Assembly (NCBI RefSeq): GCF_001418015.1
Contig: NZ_LIQG01000020.1
Span: 186,001 to 250,000, forward strand
Direction of reading: 5' to 3'
From: Lacinutrix mariniflava
GTDB lineage: Bacteria; Bacteroidota; Bacteroidia; Flavobacteriales; Flavobacteriaceae
DNA: 64,000 bases
In this document: piece by piece, positions 23,907-33,026 of the stretch
Numbering within the stretch: position 1 is the stretch's first letter
Layout of the letters: every line of letters begins with the position of its first letter
The notes under the pieces: model-generated
Told to the model about the DNA's origin: nothing
Seen by the model: only the letters and a program-made list of their open reading frames with translations
Database searches by the model: none
Made by a program: the position numbers and the translations under genes

Positions 23907-26900
23907 CTATTTACCTGCACTAGCCATACGCTTCATGGTATCAAAAAACGCTGTTTTAAAAGCATCATCCTTAGCGTACAATCTATACAAGTCTAACTCT
24001 TGTTTACGCTGTTTAGACATTACCTCATCTAGTATTTTCTGAAATGCTAAATTCTTATTTTGTTCATCAGAATTCTCAAGAACTTTAGGTTGAAAATCTG
24101 GATGTGCTTGAATAGACTTTGTTAACCCTATAAATTTTACGCGTTGATCTTCTGGTGTAGCTTCCCAACCTTGAAACCAACGTTCATTAAACGACTGAAT
24201 AATTAAATCTAAAGGATCATGCTCCTCTTCACCTCCATGTGCACCTCTTGGGTTTGGATTTTGAGGATCTACTTCACTTTCGGTATCATCCAAACCTATA
24301 GACTCGTTTAAGCGCACGCGCTCTAAACCATAAGTAGATAAATCAATAGACTCTAATAATTCATCTAAGCCGTCGATGTCGTCAGGTCTTACAGGTAATT
24401 TAGGTACTAAAAACTTTAAAAACCAAAATAGCTTTTCCCATTCTAAGATTTCAAAAGGCATAATGGCAGCCATTTGTCCGTAGATTTTTACGAATTGTTT
24501 TGCTTTAATTTTAAAATCGGCTTTGTCATCATCTTCTAACTCTAATTCGTTAACAAAACGTTCTGCAGCGCGTTCTATAATTGGGCTTAAAACTTGGGCA
24601 TCTTCTTTATTAAAAAACTTCTCATTAAAGTCCTCTACTTCACTCCACTCGTAAACACCAACATCATCTAACACTTCTTTTAATTCATGTAGCACATTTA
24701 CATCTGTAGCTTCACTTAATGACGTTGCTGTGTAAAATGGATCGAATGATGCTTTTATATCCGCTGTAGAATTAAAGAAATCCAACACAAACACATCTTC
24801 TGTTTTCTTTGCTAATTTTGTAGCCGCTCTATTTAAACGGGATAAAGCTTGCACAGCCAAAACGCCTTGTAGTTTTTTATCCACATACATAGCGCAAAGT
24901 TTAGGCTGATCAAAACCTGTTAGGTATTTGTTTGCAACTACTAATATTCTGTAGTCGTCTTTATCAAATTTATCTTTGGTGTCTTTTTCTGCAAAGCCAT
25001 TCATTTCGGCTTCAGTATATTCTATCCCATCCACTTTTTTAGTGCCAGAAAAGGCAATGGCTATTTTAAACGGATGCCCTTTATCTTTAAGTATGTTTTG
25101 CAATGCTTTATAATAACGTATTGCAGATTCTATACTTTGGGTAATAACCATCGCTTTAGCCTTCCCTTTAAGCTTTTTCTTATTCACGATATTCGGAATA
25201 AAATGATCTAAAATAATATCGGCTTTGGTTTGTATGGTTTCTTGATGCTGTTCTACATAAGCTCGTAATTTTTTCTGTGCTTTAGTACTGTCAAACAACG
25301 GATTGTCTTCTATAGACTTTTCTATTTCGTAGTAACTTTTTAAGGTGGTATAATTCGCTAACACATCTAAAATAAAGCCTTCTTCAATGGCTTGTTTCAT
25401 CGAGTATAAGTGAAATACGTCTTTTCCAGTTCCTTCTGATTTAGGTATTCCAAATTTCTCTAAAGTAATTGGTTTTGGTGTTGCTGTAAACGCTAAGTAA
25501 CTTGCATTACCTCCATTTTTATCCTTTGAATTTAATCGCATTTTACGCGATTGCATGGCTGCCACAATTTTATCTTGCGCATCCAATTCATCATCTTCAT
25601 TAGCTTGCTGTCCCATAGCGGTATTCATGCTATCATGAGCAGATCCACTTTGACTAGAGTGCGCTTCATCAATAATCACCGCAAAACGCTTGTCGCTTAA
25701 ATCTGCTATACCATCTATAATGAATGGGAATTTTTGAATGGTAGTAATAATTATCTTTTTGCCTTGCTCTAAACTCGCTCTTAATTCTTTAGAAGAATAT
25801 GCAGGCGCAATAATATTTTTTATTTCTGAAAAACTGGCGATATTTTCTCGTATCTGTTTATCTAATAAACGTCTGTCTGTAACCACAATTACAGAATCGA
25901 AAAGTGGCTGTTCTATACCTCTATTACCAGGAACATTTTCATCTTCAGGATAGGTTTCTATAAGTTGATATGCTGCCCAAGTAATTGAATTTGATTTACC
26001 AGAACCTGCTGAATGCTGTACTAAATACGTTTGCCCTACTCCTTTTTTACTGGCATCTTCTATAATTTTACGCACCACATCCATTTGATGGTAACGCGGA
26101 AAAAATAACGTCTTGGTTTGTAAAGGATCTTTCTTTTTACCATCTAAACGCACAAAATGCTGAATGATATTTGCTAGACTTTCTCTCGTGAAAACTTCAT
26201 TCCATAAATAATTGGTTCTATGGCCAGTTTCTCCTTTTGCTAATTCTGGATTTCCTTTTCCGTGTTTGTTTCCTTTGTTAAATGGTAGAAAAAATGTTTT
26301 CTTTCCGTCTAACTTTGTAGTCATATAGGCTTCGTCTGTGTCTACCGCAAAATGAACCACACAACGTGCAAAGTTTAATAAGGGTTGTTTGGTGTCGCGT
26401 TGGGTTTTATATTGATGTTGTCCATGTACTCTTGCATTTTGACCTGTCCATTGGTTTTTTAATTCCATGGTAACAATTGGCAAACCGTTAATAAATAAGA
26501 CCAAATCTATTTCTTCTCTTGGGTTGTCTATAGAATAGCGTAATTGTCTTGTTACACTAAAACGGTTTTGTTCAAACCTGTCTTTTATACTTTGGCTACT
26601 ACTTGCTAATGGTAATTGATAAAACAACGTAAAGTTGGCATCATCTACTTGTAAGCCTTTCTTAAGCAAGTACAGAATACCATATTTTTTAACCAAACGA
26701 TCATAGCGATTTAGAATTTTTAATTTCCAATCGCTTTGCTTTTGCAACTTTTCTAATTCTTCTTTTTGAGTACTTTCTAAAAAAGACCAAAAGAACTGGG
26801 CATCTATAGCAAATTGCGCATTAAAATTATTAGCTTGACCAATATAATAGCCTTTTCCTGTTCTGTAGATTTCTGCATTTTCGTTAACTGCATTAATAGA

Positions 26901-26993
26901 TAGACCTTGTTTTTTTATATCTTCTAAACAAGAACCTGTGAGTATTTTTTCAATTGCAGCTTCTAAGTCTTTTTCTTTTGTTTGGCTATGCAT
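23907..26993 (-). CDS. hsdR: Type I restriction enzyme R subunit HsdR
   Basis: A 1,028-residue restriction translocase from the ATG at 26993 (MHSQTKEKDLEA); an in-frame upstream ATG would force overlap with the DUF262 gene and is less likely. The nuclease domain has the ELK motif (VTMELKNQ, about residue 174) after an Asp in IDLVLFINGLP. The SF2 motor has Walker A HSAGSGKS (about 325) and IIDEAHSS (about 439). It cuts unmodified DNA at a distance after translocation, with HsdM and HsdS. It is the last gene of a leftward operon starting at hsdM. Confidence 0.95.
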   Translation of the reverse strand: MHSQTKEKDLEAAIEKILTGSCLEDIKKQGLSINAVNENAEIYRTGKGYYIGQANNFNAQFAIDAQFFWSFLESTQKEELEKLQKQSDWKLKILNRYDRLVKKYGILYLLKKGLQVDDANFTLFYQLPLASSSQSIKDRFEQNRFSVTRQLRYSIDNPREEIDLVLFINGLPIVTMELKNQWTGQNARVHGQHQYKTQRDTKQPLLNFARCVVHFAVDTDEAYMTTKLDGKKTFFLPFNKGNKHGKGNPELAKGETGHRTNYLWNEVFTRESLANIIQHFVRLDGKKKDPLQTKTLFFPRYHQMDVVRKIIEDASKKGVGQTYLVQHSAGSGKSNSITWAAYQLIETYPEDENVPGNRGIEQPLFDSVIVVTDRRLLDKQIRENIASFSEIKNIIAPAYSSKELRASLEQGKKIIITTIQKFPFIIDGIADLSDKRFAVIIDEAHSSQSGSAHDSMNTAMGQQANEDDELDAQDKIVAAMQSRKMRLNSKDKNGGNASYLAFTATPKPITLEKFGIPKSEGTGKDVFHLYSMKQAIEEGFILDVLANYTTLKSYYEIEKSIEDNPLFDSTKAQKKLRAYVEQHQETIQTKADIILDHFIPNIVNKKKLKGKAKAMVITQSIESAIRYYKALQNILKDKGHPFKIAIAFSGTKKVDGIEYTEAEMNGFAEKDTKDKFDKDDYRILVVANKYLTGFDQPKLCAMYVDKKLQGVLAVQALSRLNRAATKLAKKTEDVFVLDFFNSTADIKASFDPFYTATSLSEATDVNVLHELKEVLDDVGVYEWSEVEDFNEKFFNKEDAQVLSPIIERAAERFVNELELEDDDKADFKIKAKQFVKIYGQMAAIMPFEILEWEKLFWFLKFLVPKLPVRPDDIDGLDELLESIDLSTYGLERVRLNESIGLDDTESEVDPQNPNPRGAHGGEEEHDPLDLIIQSFNERWFQGWEATPEDQRVKFIGLTKSIQAHPDFQPKVLENSDEQNKNLAFQKILDEVMSKQRKQELDLYRLYAKDDAFKTAFFDTMKRMASAGK

Positions 26994-26997
26994 AAAA

Positions 26998-28842
26998 TTA
27001 ATTTTTATAATAAGATTTTGCCCATATTTTATAGCAAAGTTGTTCAACCATTTTCGCTCTTTCTACTATATCATTTTTCTTCAATTGTTCATGATACTTA
27101 AAACCTACGTCTCCCAAAATTTGTGAATTTAAAAAATTTGGGTTTTTCTTGTAAAATTCTGGATGTAAGGTCTGCGCATAAGCATTTTCTTTAATATAAT
27201 GATCCAATTTATCCTCATAGATATCACTACTAAAAGATTGATTAATACCATTAGGAAGTAAAATTAATGCACCTATAGAATTTCTCCAATGTATAAAATC
27301 GTTTTCCTGTTCAAATTCATCCTTATGTCTATTAAATTTATTACCCCATAAATGTTCGATTTCAAACTTCTTACCCTTAGGTTCTTGATACGATACATAA
27401 TTAGTAGGTCTACCTACCTCTTGATCTATGAAACCTGTAATTCTAGATAATAAATGCTTAACAAATCTCCTATTTTGTTGATGCATTGAGAAATTTGTAA
27501 TATTTGAAAAACTCTCGGGTAATGATTCAATTTCTTCTAAAAGTTTATCTTTCAAAACATCAAGGTCGGCATCTCTAATTGACTTTATTATATTGAAAAA
27601 TGTGTAACGAATTGATGATGAGCTAAATTTTCTATAATTCACACCTCGTCGCACCGTATAAGTTTCGATAAAACGAGCAACAGCATCGAGCTTACTTAAT
27701 ACAACACTATCACTATCTGTGTGTTTTAACGTAGCTAAAAGCAAACTATCTTGAAGTGATGGTGCAATACCCCAACGGTTTATATAAAATACATGAGGAC
27801 AATTATCATTAAATTCTGCCATAGAATCCCAAAATTTCATGTACCAATCAATCATAAAAACAAATTGATTCTTAAAAAATGAATAGAAGTCATCAGAAGT
27901 TTTTAAGTTGAAAAGTGACTCGTGATTTTCTTTAAACCAGTTGTGAAATCTAGTTCCTATTAGTTCGAAATCTTCATTTTCTGCCCCTGCTTTTGCTTGT
28001 CTCATACTAACAGCATATTTCCCTCTAAACCAAGCCTGAAAAAAGCCAATATCAGCGCCTGTATCGTATTGATGTAAATTCCATATTTTATCTTTCCAAA
28101 TTTCATTTATCTCACTACGTTGTTTTTTATCCTTTATCCTGGAAAGCACATAACCCTTTAGCATTTCTGTAGGAGTCAGATTCATCCCCCTATCATTCAT
28201 TGTCTCAAAAATAGTGTAGGCATTTTCATCTGAATAGGCTGTTATTTTTACTATTATAACATTACCAATAAACCAATCAATAAAATATGGCAAAGCATCC
28301 CCAGTTAATTCTTCTGGAAATACATTATCTATATCTTTATAGCGCTCATTGATATTAATAGTTGTCTCATCTTCAGTTTTGCTTGCATCATATTCTCCTT
28401 TTTCATATAACGCCTTTAATACTTCTTGCCGATCTTCATCGGTCATGTTAAATGACTTTTCACCGTATTTTTCTGAGAACACTAGATTTTCAATTGCAAC
28501 TTTAGAAGGATGGTCACTTTGTAGATTGTTTAAATAAATCAAAAATAATGTAATAGACGTTATTCGTTGCTGACCATCAATAATTGAATCTTTTCCTGCT
28601 TGCGAATTACTAAACACCACTGGTCCCAAATAATAACTTTGATAATTTGCAACCTCTGCTCTAGAATCATCAATCTTATAGGACTTTAAAAAAGTAGTAG
28701 TCAAATCCTCAATAAGCGTAACTATATGTTTTTCTTGCCAACGGTATTCACGTTGAAAATAATCAATGTAGAATTTTTTATCTTTTAATAAATCATTAAT
28801 GTTTTCATCTGAAGCTTCAATCTTATTTTCTATTTTGCTCAT
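26998..28842 (-). CDS. DUF262/DUF1524 protein, GmrSD-like nuclease
   Basis: A 614-residue protein. The N-terminal DUF262 domain has YFQREYRWQ (about 28-36) and the signature DGQQRITSI (about 85), a nucleotide-hydrolysing ParB-like fold. The C-terminal DUF1524 domain has an HNH-type core (FEIEHLWGNKF near 493, then WRNSIGALILLPN). This is the arrangement of GmrSD type IV restriction enzymes and of several antiphage proteins. Its ATG overlaps the stop of the NTPase gene and HsdR starts four bases after its stop, so it is a built-in part of the operon. It may cut modified phage DNA that escapes HsdR. Confidence 0.86.
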   Translation of the reverse strand: MSKIENKIEASDENINDLLKDKKFYIDYFQREYRWQEKHIVTLIEDLTTTFLKSYKIDDSRAEVANYQSYYLGPVVFSNSQAGKDSIIDGQQRITSITLFLIYLNNLQSDHPSKVAIENLVFSEKYGEKSFNMTDEDRQEVLKALYEKGEYDASKTEDETTININERYKDIDNVFPEELTGDALPYFIDWFIGNVIIVKITAYSDENAYTIFETMNDRGMNLTPTEMLKGYVLSRIKDKKQRSEINEIWKDKIWNLHQYDTGADIGFFQAWFRGKYAVSMRQAKAGAENEDFELIGTRFHNWFKENHESLFNLKTSDDFYSFFKNQFVFMIDWYMKFWDSMAEFNDNCPHVFYINRWGIAPSLQDSLLLATLKHTDSDSVVLSKLDAVARFIETYTVRRGVNYRKFSSSSIRYTFFNIIKSIRDADLDVLKDKLLEEIESLPESFSNITNFSMHQQNRRFVKHLLSRITGFIDQEVGRPTNYVSYQEPKGKKFEIEHLWGNKFNRHKDEFEQENDFIHWRNSIGALILLPNGINQSFSSDIYEDKLDHYIKENAYAQTLHPEFYKKNPNFLNSQILGDVGFKYHEQLKKNDIVERAKMVEQLCYKIWAKSYYKN

Positions 28843-31800
28843 TATTCTCTATTTAGTTGTGAAAAAACAAACTGCATTCCTCTAAAATGTTCAGAATGTT
28901 TATCTGTTGCTTGATCATATGTGTGTTGTTTAATTTGATACATCAAAAGTTGATTAGTTTCTGAAAGATATTTTTGTAATAAATCTGTTCTGAAATAATG
29001 AAAATTTTCAGAGTTTAAATCGTTTTTCGATAAATACTCTTTAAAACATAAATCTAAATTAGAATCTAAAATTTTGGTTTTAGCAGAATCTATAGTAAGT
29101 TTTAAATATTTACCTATATTTGGTGAAGGGATTTCACAGCTCAATGTTGGTATTTGTTCGGAATCTGATTCCCAGAGAAAATCCATTAGTGTTTGTTCGT
29201 ATTCAAAATAACAATTATCATTAACTGTTATAGTTACTTCTTTGCCTACATCTTCAAAATTGAATTCACCAGATTCCCTCACTTCAAAGGAACTAATCTC
29301 CCTAGTGATTTCTTTAGTACCTTCAAGTGGTATACTATGAGTACTCTTATTTAAACTAGGAACAGTATCTGCCCAATATAATTCACCAAAATAAACTTTT
29401 GATAACGAACCTCCTCCGTGAAGATCATGATCCCAATCAAAATCTCTATTTTCTATTCCCGAAATATGTTCAAGAACTTGGTCTTTATTAACAAAAAATG
29501 ATTTTACCTCTATCCAAGACCTAGTTTTGTATTTTTCGTCTAGTTTTTGATCAATAAATGCTGATAAGAGAGTATAATCTTCTCTTTCATAAATATTATT
29601 TAATACTTCATAGTTAGCCTCATTTACCCAATCACCTTTCTCTAAAGTACGATTAACAAAAAAATCAGTTTTAATAATTCTTTCATCTATTGTAATATTG
29701 ACATCATAACTTGGTTCAATTTCTGTATCACTTAATCTCTGAAAATGCTTCTCATATGATGAATCTTTTTCAGACCAAATACCTAGTTCTTTATGTCCTA
29801 ATAAATAACCTGCATAATTGAAATATGCAATCCATGAGTATTTTTTACCCAATCTATCTACTTTTATTCTACTACCTAACAGACTAGATCCATTATAAAA
29901 CGATTGCTCTCTATCTGCTAATCCATCTGCATCTGTTATATAACCTAATCTTTTAATCTCTTTATAAATATGTGCTGTATGTTGGCTTGTAGCTTCATGA
30001 TTTTGCCTACTGAGTCGAGGAATAGTATAATGAACAAAGTCTCCAGACAGTGGATCTGGATTTGGACTAGACTGCCAACTAATAGAATTACTTATTGCAT
30101 TAATATCCTCTTGATTTATTTCAAACCAATCGGTTTTAACAAATTCATATTCAGCTAAACGCTTTAAATTAGATTCATCCAATTCAAAGACTCCTTTTAA
30201 AATTGCAAGATCAATAATATGTTTATAAGAATCTATAACTATATAATTATATGAAGGATTAACGGGCTTTTCTGAAAATTGAAGATCATATAAAAAAGGC
30301 GCTATTTCATTCAAATTATTTTTAACAAATGCCTCATTATTTTGCAAACGTAAACATACACCATAACAAACAAGTGCTAAACGCTCTTGAATATATACGC
30401 GATTTGTACTAGAGTATTTATTAATTGTAGGCAATACTAAGGTTGGGTAACTTGAAAAATATTGTAATAAAAAGCGAGTACTTTTATCTCTAAGGTCTCT
30501 TATTGTAGTTTCTGATAACCAAATTGCAGTTTCTAAAATTATGGTGTCATTTTCATTACCCTCTAATTCTTCTGGTTTATTGATAAAGTGCACTAAGAAC
30601 TCACTAAAATTATAATAATTATTATAAACATGAAGTGTCCATGTAAAATCTAAATCATAACTTGAATGCTTTAACAAAACGTCCCTAATGAATAGGAAAT
30701 TTATATTCGATTTTAAATCATAAAATGTAATTGAAGTATCATTTATTAATGTTCTAATTTCTTTTACTGAAAATTCAGTTTGCTTAAGCAACGAAATTAA
30801 CTCTTGATTTTTATCTGATGGTTTAGATCTCTGTAAATTAAGTAAAGTGAATTTTTTAATAACATCGAGATCCATGTAATCTGAATATAATAAAGAGCTA
30901 ACATCACTTTTAGCTATTAAAAATTTTAATATATCGTCTTTTAAATTGTGGTATGATCCAGAATTACCTAAAATAAAATCAAGGAAAAACTGTGATTTTA
31001 CAACAGCATCAACAGTCCCAAAATCATCTATTAATTTATACGCTAATAAATAGCCTCCAACTTCTTGCTGAGTATGTACTATAACATCTCTATTATCTTT
31101 ATTCTCATCTAAATAAATTAAGTATTCTTGTAAAATTTCATAACCAATAGAGCCAACTATGTTATCAATAAACTTCCCTTGCATTTTTTCAAGAAATTCC
31201 ATTTTAGGAACAAAAGCTTTTACCTCATTTAGCATTGCTTGAGAAACAAGAGCTATTCCATCAGTAATTTGATCGATAGTTGGAAGATTTAATTTTTGAA
31301 ATATTTTATTTTCTAAATTAGATACGTACTTGTCAAATACTTGTGTAAAGCCTTCTAAACCCAGCAAGGGATCAACAATATTTGATTTATCGCCATTTAA
31401 CATTTGGCAATATAAATCAAGAAACAAAGGTGTTTTGAAATAGAATTTATCAGATTCTATTACAATATCGGTATTTATTTTATATTCAGTAAAATAATTA
31501 TGTATTAGTACATTTAATTTATCTCCATCAAAACCATTAAGTTCAATCTGACTATAAGGTAAATTGTTATCTGTCCAAACTCTAGGAATATATGAAGTAC
31601 GCAATGTTGCTACTAAATATAAATATGGAAATGATTTTAGAGCCTCAACAAAAGAGTCTAAACTATTAATCCATAATTGACTAAAACCATCATGTGCATA
31701 ACTAGTTTCATTTAAACCATCAAAAATTAAAGTTACACGAGTACTATTCTTCTTAGCGTATTTATTAAGCCTTTTTAAAACATCTTCTAACCTGTAATTA

Positions 31801-31943
31801 TCAGGTATCATAAGATTATTCATCAAAATTTCATCAAAACTATCTGGATCTCCGTTAAAAGATTTACCACTAATAATTATTACAGGTTTATCATCTTTTT
31901 TTAATTTATTATATACGAATGCTGAAAAATTAGATTTACCCAT
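28842..31943 (-). CDS. Large P-loop NTPase (STAND/NACHT-like), 3' part of a split gene
   Basis: A 1,033-residue frame whose first Met sits inside the Walker A. Reading upstream in the same frame adds SNSLKFIHGNAG, giving the full GNAGMGKS. LIFDGLNET is a Walker B followed by the DG-type segment of STAND NTPases, and VATLRTSY is a sensor-1-like strand. The rest is helical then beta-rich (residues 700-1000), perhaps a sensing part. The intact protein would start at 32632 and join by a -1 shift at the T8 run 31979-31986 (A8 on the coding strand), giving about 1,263 residues. A role as phage sensor is inferred from P-loop class and setting. Confidence 0.75.
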   Translation of the reverse strand: MGKSNFSAFVYNKLKKDDKPVIIISGKSFNGDPDSFDEILMNNLMIPDNYRLEDVLKRLNKYAKKNSTRVTLIFDGLNETSYAHDGFSQLWINSLDSFVEALKSFPYLYLVATLRTSYIPRVWTDNNLPYSQIELNGFDGDKLNVLIHNYFTEYKINTDIVIESDKFYFKTPLFLDLYCQMLNGDKSNIVDPLLGLEGFTQVFDKYVSNLENKIFQKLNLPTIDQITDGIALVSQAMLNEVKAFVPKMEFLEKMQGKFIDNIVGSIGYEILQEYLIYLDENKDNRDVIVHTQQEVGGYLLAYKLIDDFGTVDAVVKSQFFLDFILGNSGSYHNLKDDILKFLIAKSDVSSLLYSDYMDLDVIKKFTLLNLQRSKPSDKNQELISLLKQTEFSVKEIRTLINDTSITFYDLKSNINFLFIRDVLLKHSSYDLDFTWTLHVYNNYYNFSEFLVHFINKPEELEGNENDTIILETAIWLSETTIRDLRDKSTRFLLQYFSSYPTLVLPTINKYSSTNRVYIQERLALVCYGVCLRLQNNEAFVKNNLNEIAPFLYDLQFSEKPVNPSYNYIVIDSYKHIIDLAILKGVFELDESNLKRLAEYEFVKTDWFEINQEDINAISNSISWQSSPNPDPLSGDFVHYTIPRLSRQNHEATSQHTAHIYKEIKRLGYITDADGLADREQSFYNGSSLLGSRIKVDRLGKKYSWIAYFNYAGYLLGHKELGIWSEKDSSYEKHFQRLSDTEIEPSYDVNITIDERIIKTDFFVNRTLEKGDWVNEANYEVLNNIYEREDYTLLSAFIDQKLDEKYKTRSWIEVKSFFVNKDQVLEHISGIENRDFDWDHDLHGGGSLSKVYFGELYWADTVPSLNKSTHSIPLEGTKEITREISSFEVRESGEFNFEDVGKEVTITVNDNCYFEYEQTLMDFLWESDSEQIPTLSCEIPSPNIGKYLKLTIDSAKTKILDSNLDLCFKEYLSKNDLNSENFHYFRTDLLQKYLSETNQLLMYQIKQHTYDQATDKHSEHFRGMQFVFSQLNRE

Positions 31944-31966
31944 TCCTGCATTTCCATGAATAAATT

Positions 31967-32632
31967 TTAATGAATTACTTTTTTTTGTTCAATTAATCTA
32001 TTAACACTTGCAATTTGAGTAACTATTTGAGATAATCTTCTAAAAACAATGACAACAGAAAAACTATCGGATGGTTCTTGTTCTATAAAACGATATTCTT
32101 GATTATATTCAATAAGTTTTTGAAAACTGAATCCTTCTGAAACTTTAAGACTCTTATTGTCTATTTTATTTAATTTAAGTGGAAGTATTATTTTATCTGA
32201 ACCTATAATTAGATTATTCAACTTAATATATCTTAATAAGTTGTTAGAGTTTTTCAATAAAAACTCAAGTTGAGTGTATTGTTTTGAACTCTTGTTTATT
32301 TTAATATTCTCTATGTCTAATAGACTCTTAAGATTTTTATATTCTTTAATAAAACCTTCAATCCAATCGTTAAGTATTCTTAGTTCATTGGATAAATAAC
32401 CGAAATGAGTTTCATTTAAAAGTATTTCATTTATTAAGGCTTGACCTGCATCTTGATCTTGATCTACAAATAGATTTTCATTGTATTTAGAAGTAAACTC
32501 AGAAGAATAATGTTTTGCATCTAACTCTCCAAACCATTCATCTGTTATTTTATATGGCTTTCTAAATATTTTAAAATTATTTATAATATTTACCTGAAAC
32601 CAACCTGAAAAAACATTACTATTCTTTGTCAT
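31967..32632 (-). CDS. N-terminal part of the split NTPase (221 aa)
   Basis: A 221-residue helical frame ending QKKVIH just past an A8 run. A -1 slip there leads straight into the P-loop frame of the 28842-31943 ORF without a stop. The N-terminus MTKNSNVFSGWFQVNI repeats the ending NIFSGWFTINI of the membrane protein upstream. The rest (residues 40-200) is a helical domain with no recognised family. It is best read as the effector or adaptor half of the NTPase, either separated by a programmed frameshift, a phase-variable tract or a sequencing error. Confidence 0.65.
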   Translation of the reverse strand: MTKNSNVFSGWFQVNIINNFKIFRKPYKITDEWFGELDAKHYSSEFTSKYNENLFVDQDQDAGQALINEILLNETHFGYLSNELRILNDWIEGFIKEYKNLKSLLDIENIKINKSSKQYTQLEFLLKNSNNLLRYIKLNNLIIGSDKIILPLKLNKIDNKSLKVSEGFSFQKLIEYNQEYRFIEQEPSDSFSVVIVFRRLSQIVTQIASVNRLIEQKKVIH

Positions 32633-33026
32633 AATGGTTAGTTTGAATATTAATTGTAAACCAACCAGAAAAGATATTCTTGGCGTTTATTATTTTTTGA
32701 GGTTTTAAAATTCCAAATTCAATTAGAAGGCATGAAATTAAAATTATGAAAGCAATAGCAATACCGATATAATTTATGCCACCTCCAAACTTATCTACCA
32801 GCCAACCAGATAACACCTTTGTTGGCTCACCATATTTTTCTCCAATTTTTGTATAATTTGGTTCTGCTGCTGTTGGTATATCTACATTATTTAGCTCCAC
32901 AATAATGTAAGTTATACAAGCAAAACCAGTAACTTTATAAAGAATTTTTGCACGAAACAGCCATTTTATAGCTAAAACGAATAAATCCCACATTTCTTTC
33001 ACAATATTTTTAATCATATCTAACAC
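32619..33026 (-). CDS. Two-helix membrane protein embedded in the R-M operon
   Basis: A 135-residue protein with two transmembrane stretches (residues about 30-45, TGFACITYIIVEL, and about 88-108, IGIAIAFIILISCLLIEFG) and a periplasmic or extracytoplasmic loop between them. Its C-terminal NIFSGWFTINI resembles the start of the next protein. It overlaps hsdS by seven bases and the next gene by 14, so it is translationally coupled. A membrane effector acting with the NTPase is a reasonable inference. Confidence 0.65.
   Translation of the reverse strand: MLDMIKNIVKEMWDLFVLAIKWLFRAKILYKVTGFACITYIIVELNNVDIPTAAEPNYTKIGEKYGEPTKVLSGWLVDKFGGGINYIGIAIAFIILISCLLIEFGILKPQKIINAKNIFSGWFTINIQTNHYDKE

Noticed and set aside
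26994-27047. In-frame upstream start of hsdR
   Set aside because: Would overlap the DUF262 gene by 50 bases and adds an Ile/Lys/Asn-rich stretch; MHSQTKEKDLEA at 26993 is a typical HsdR start.
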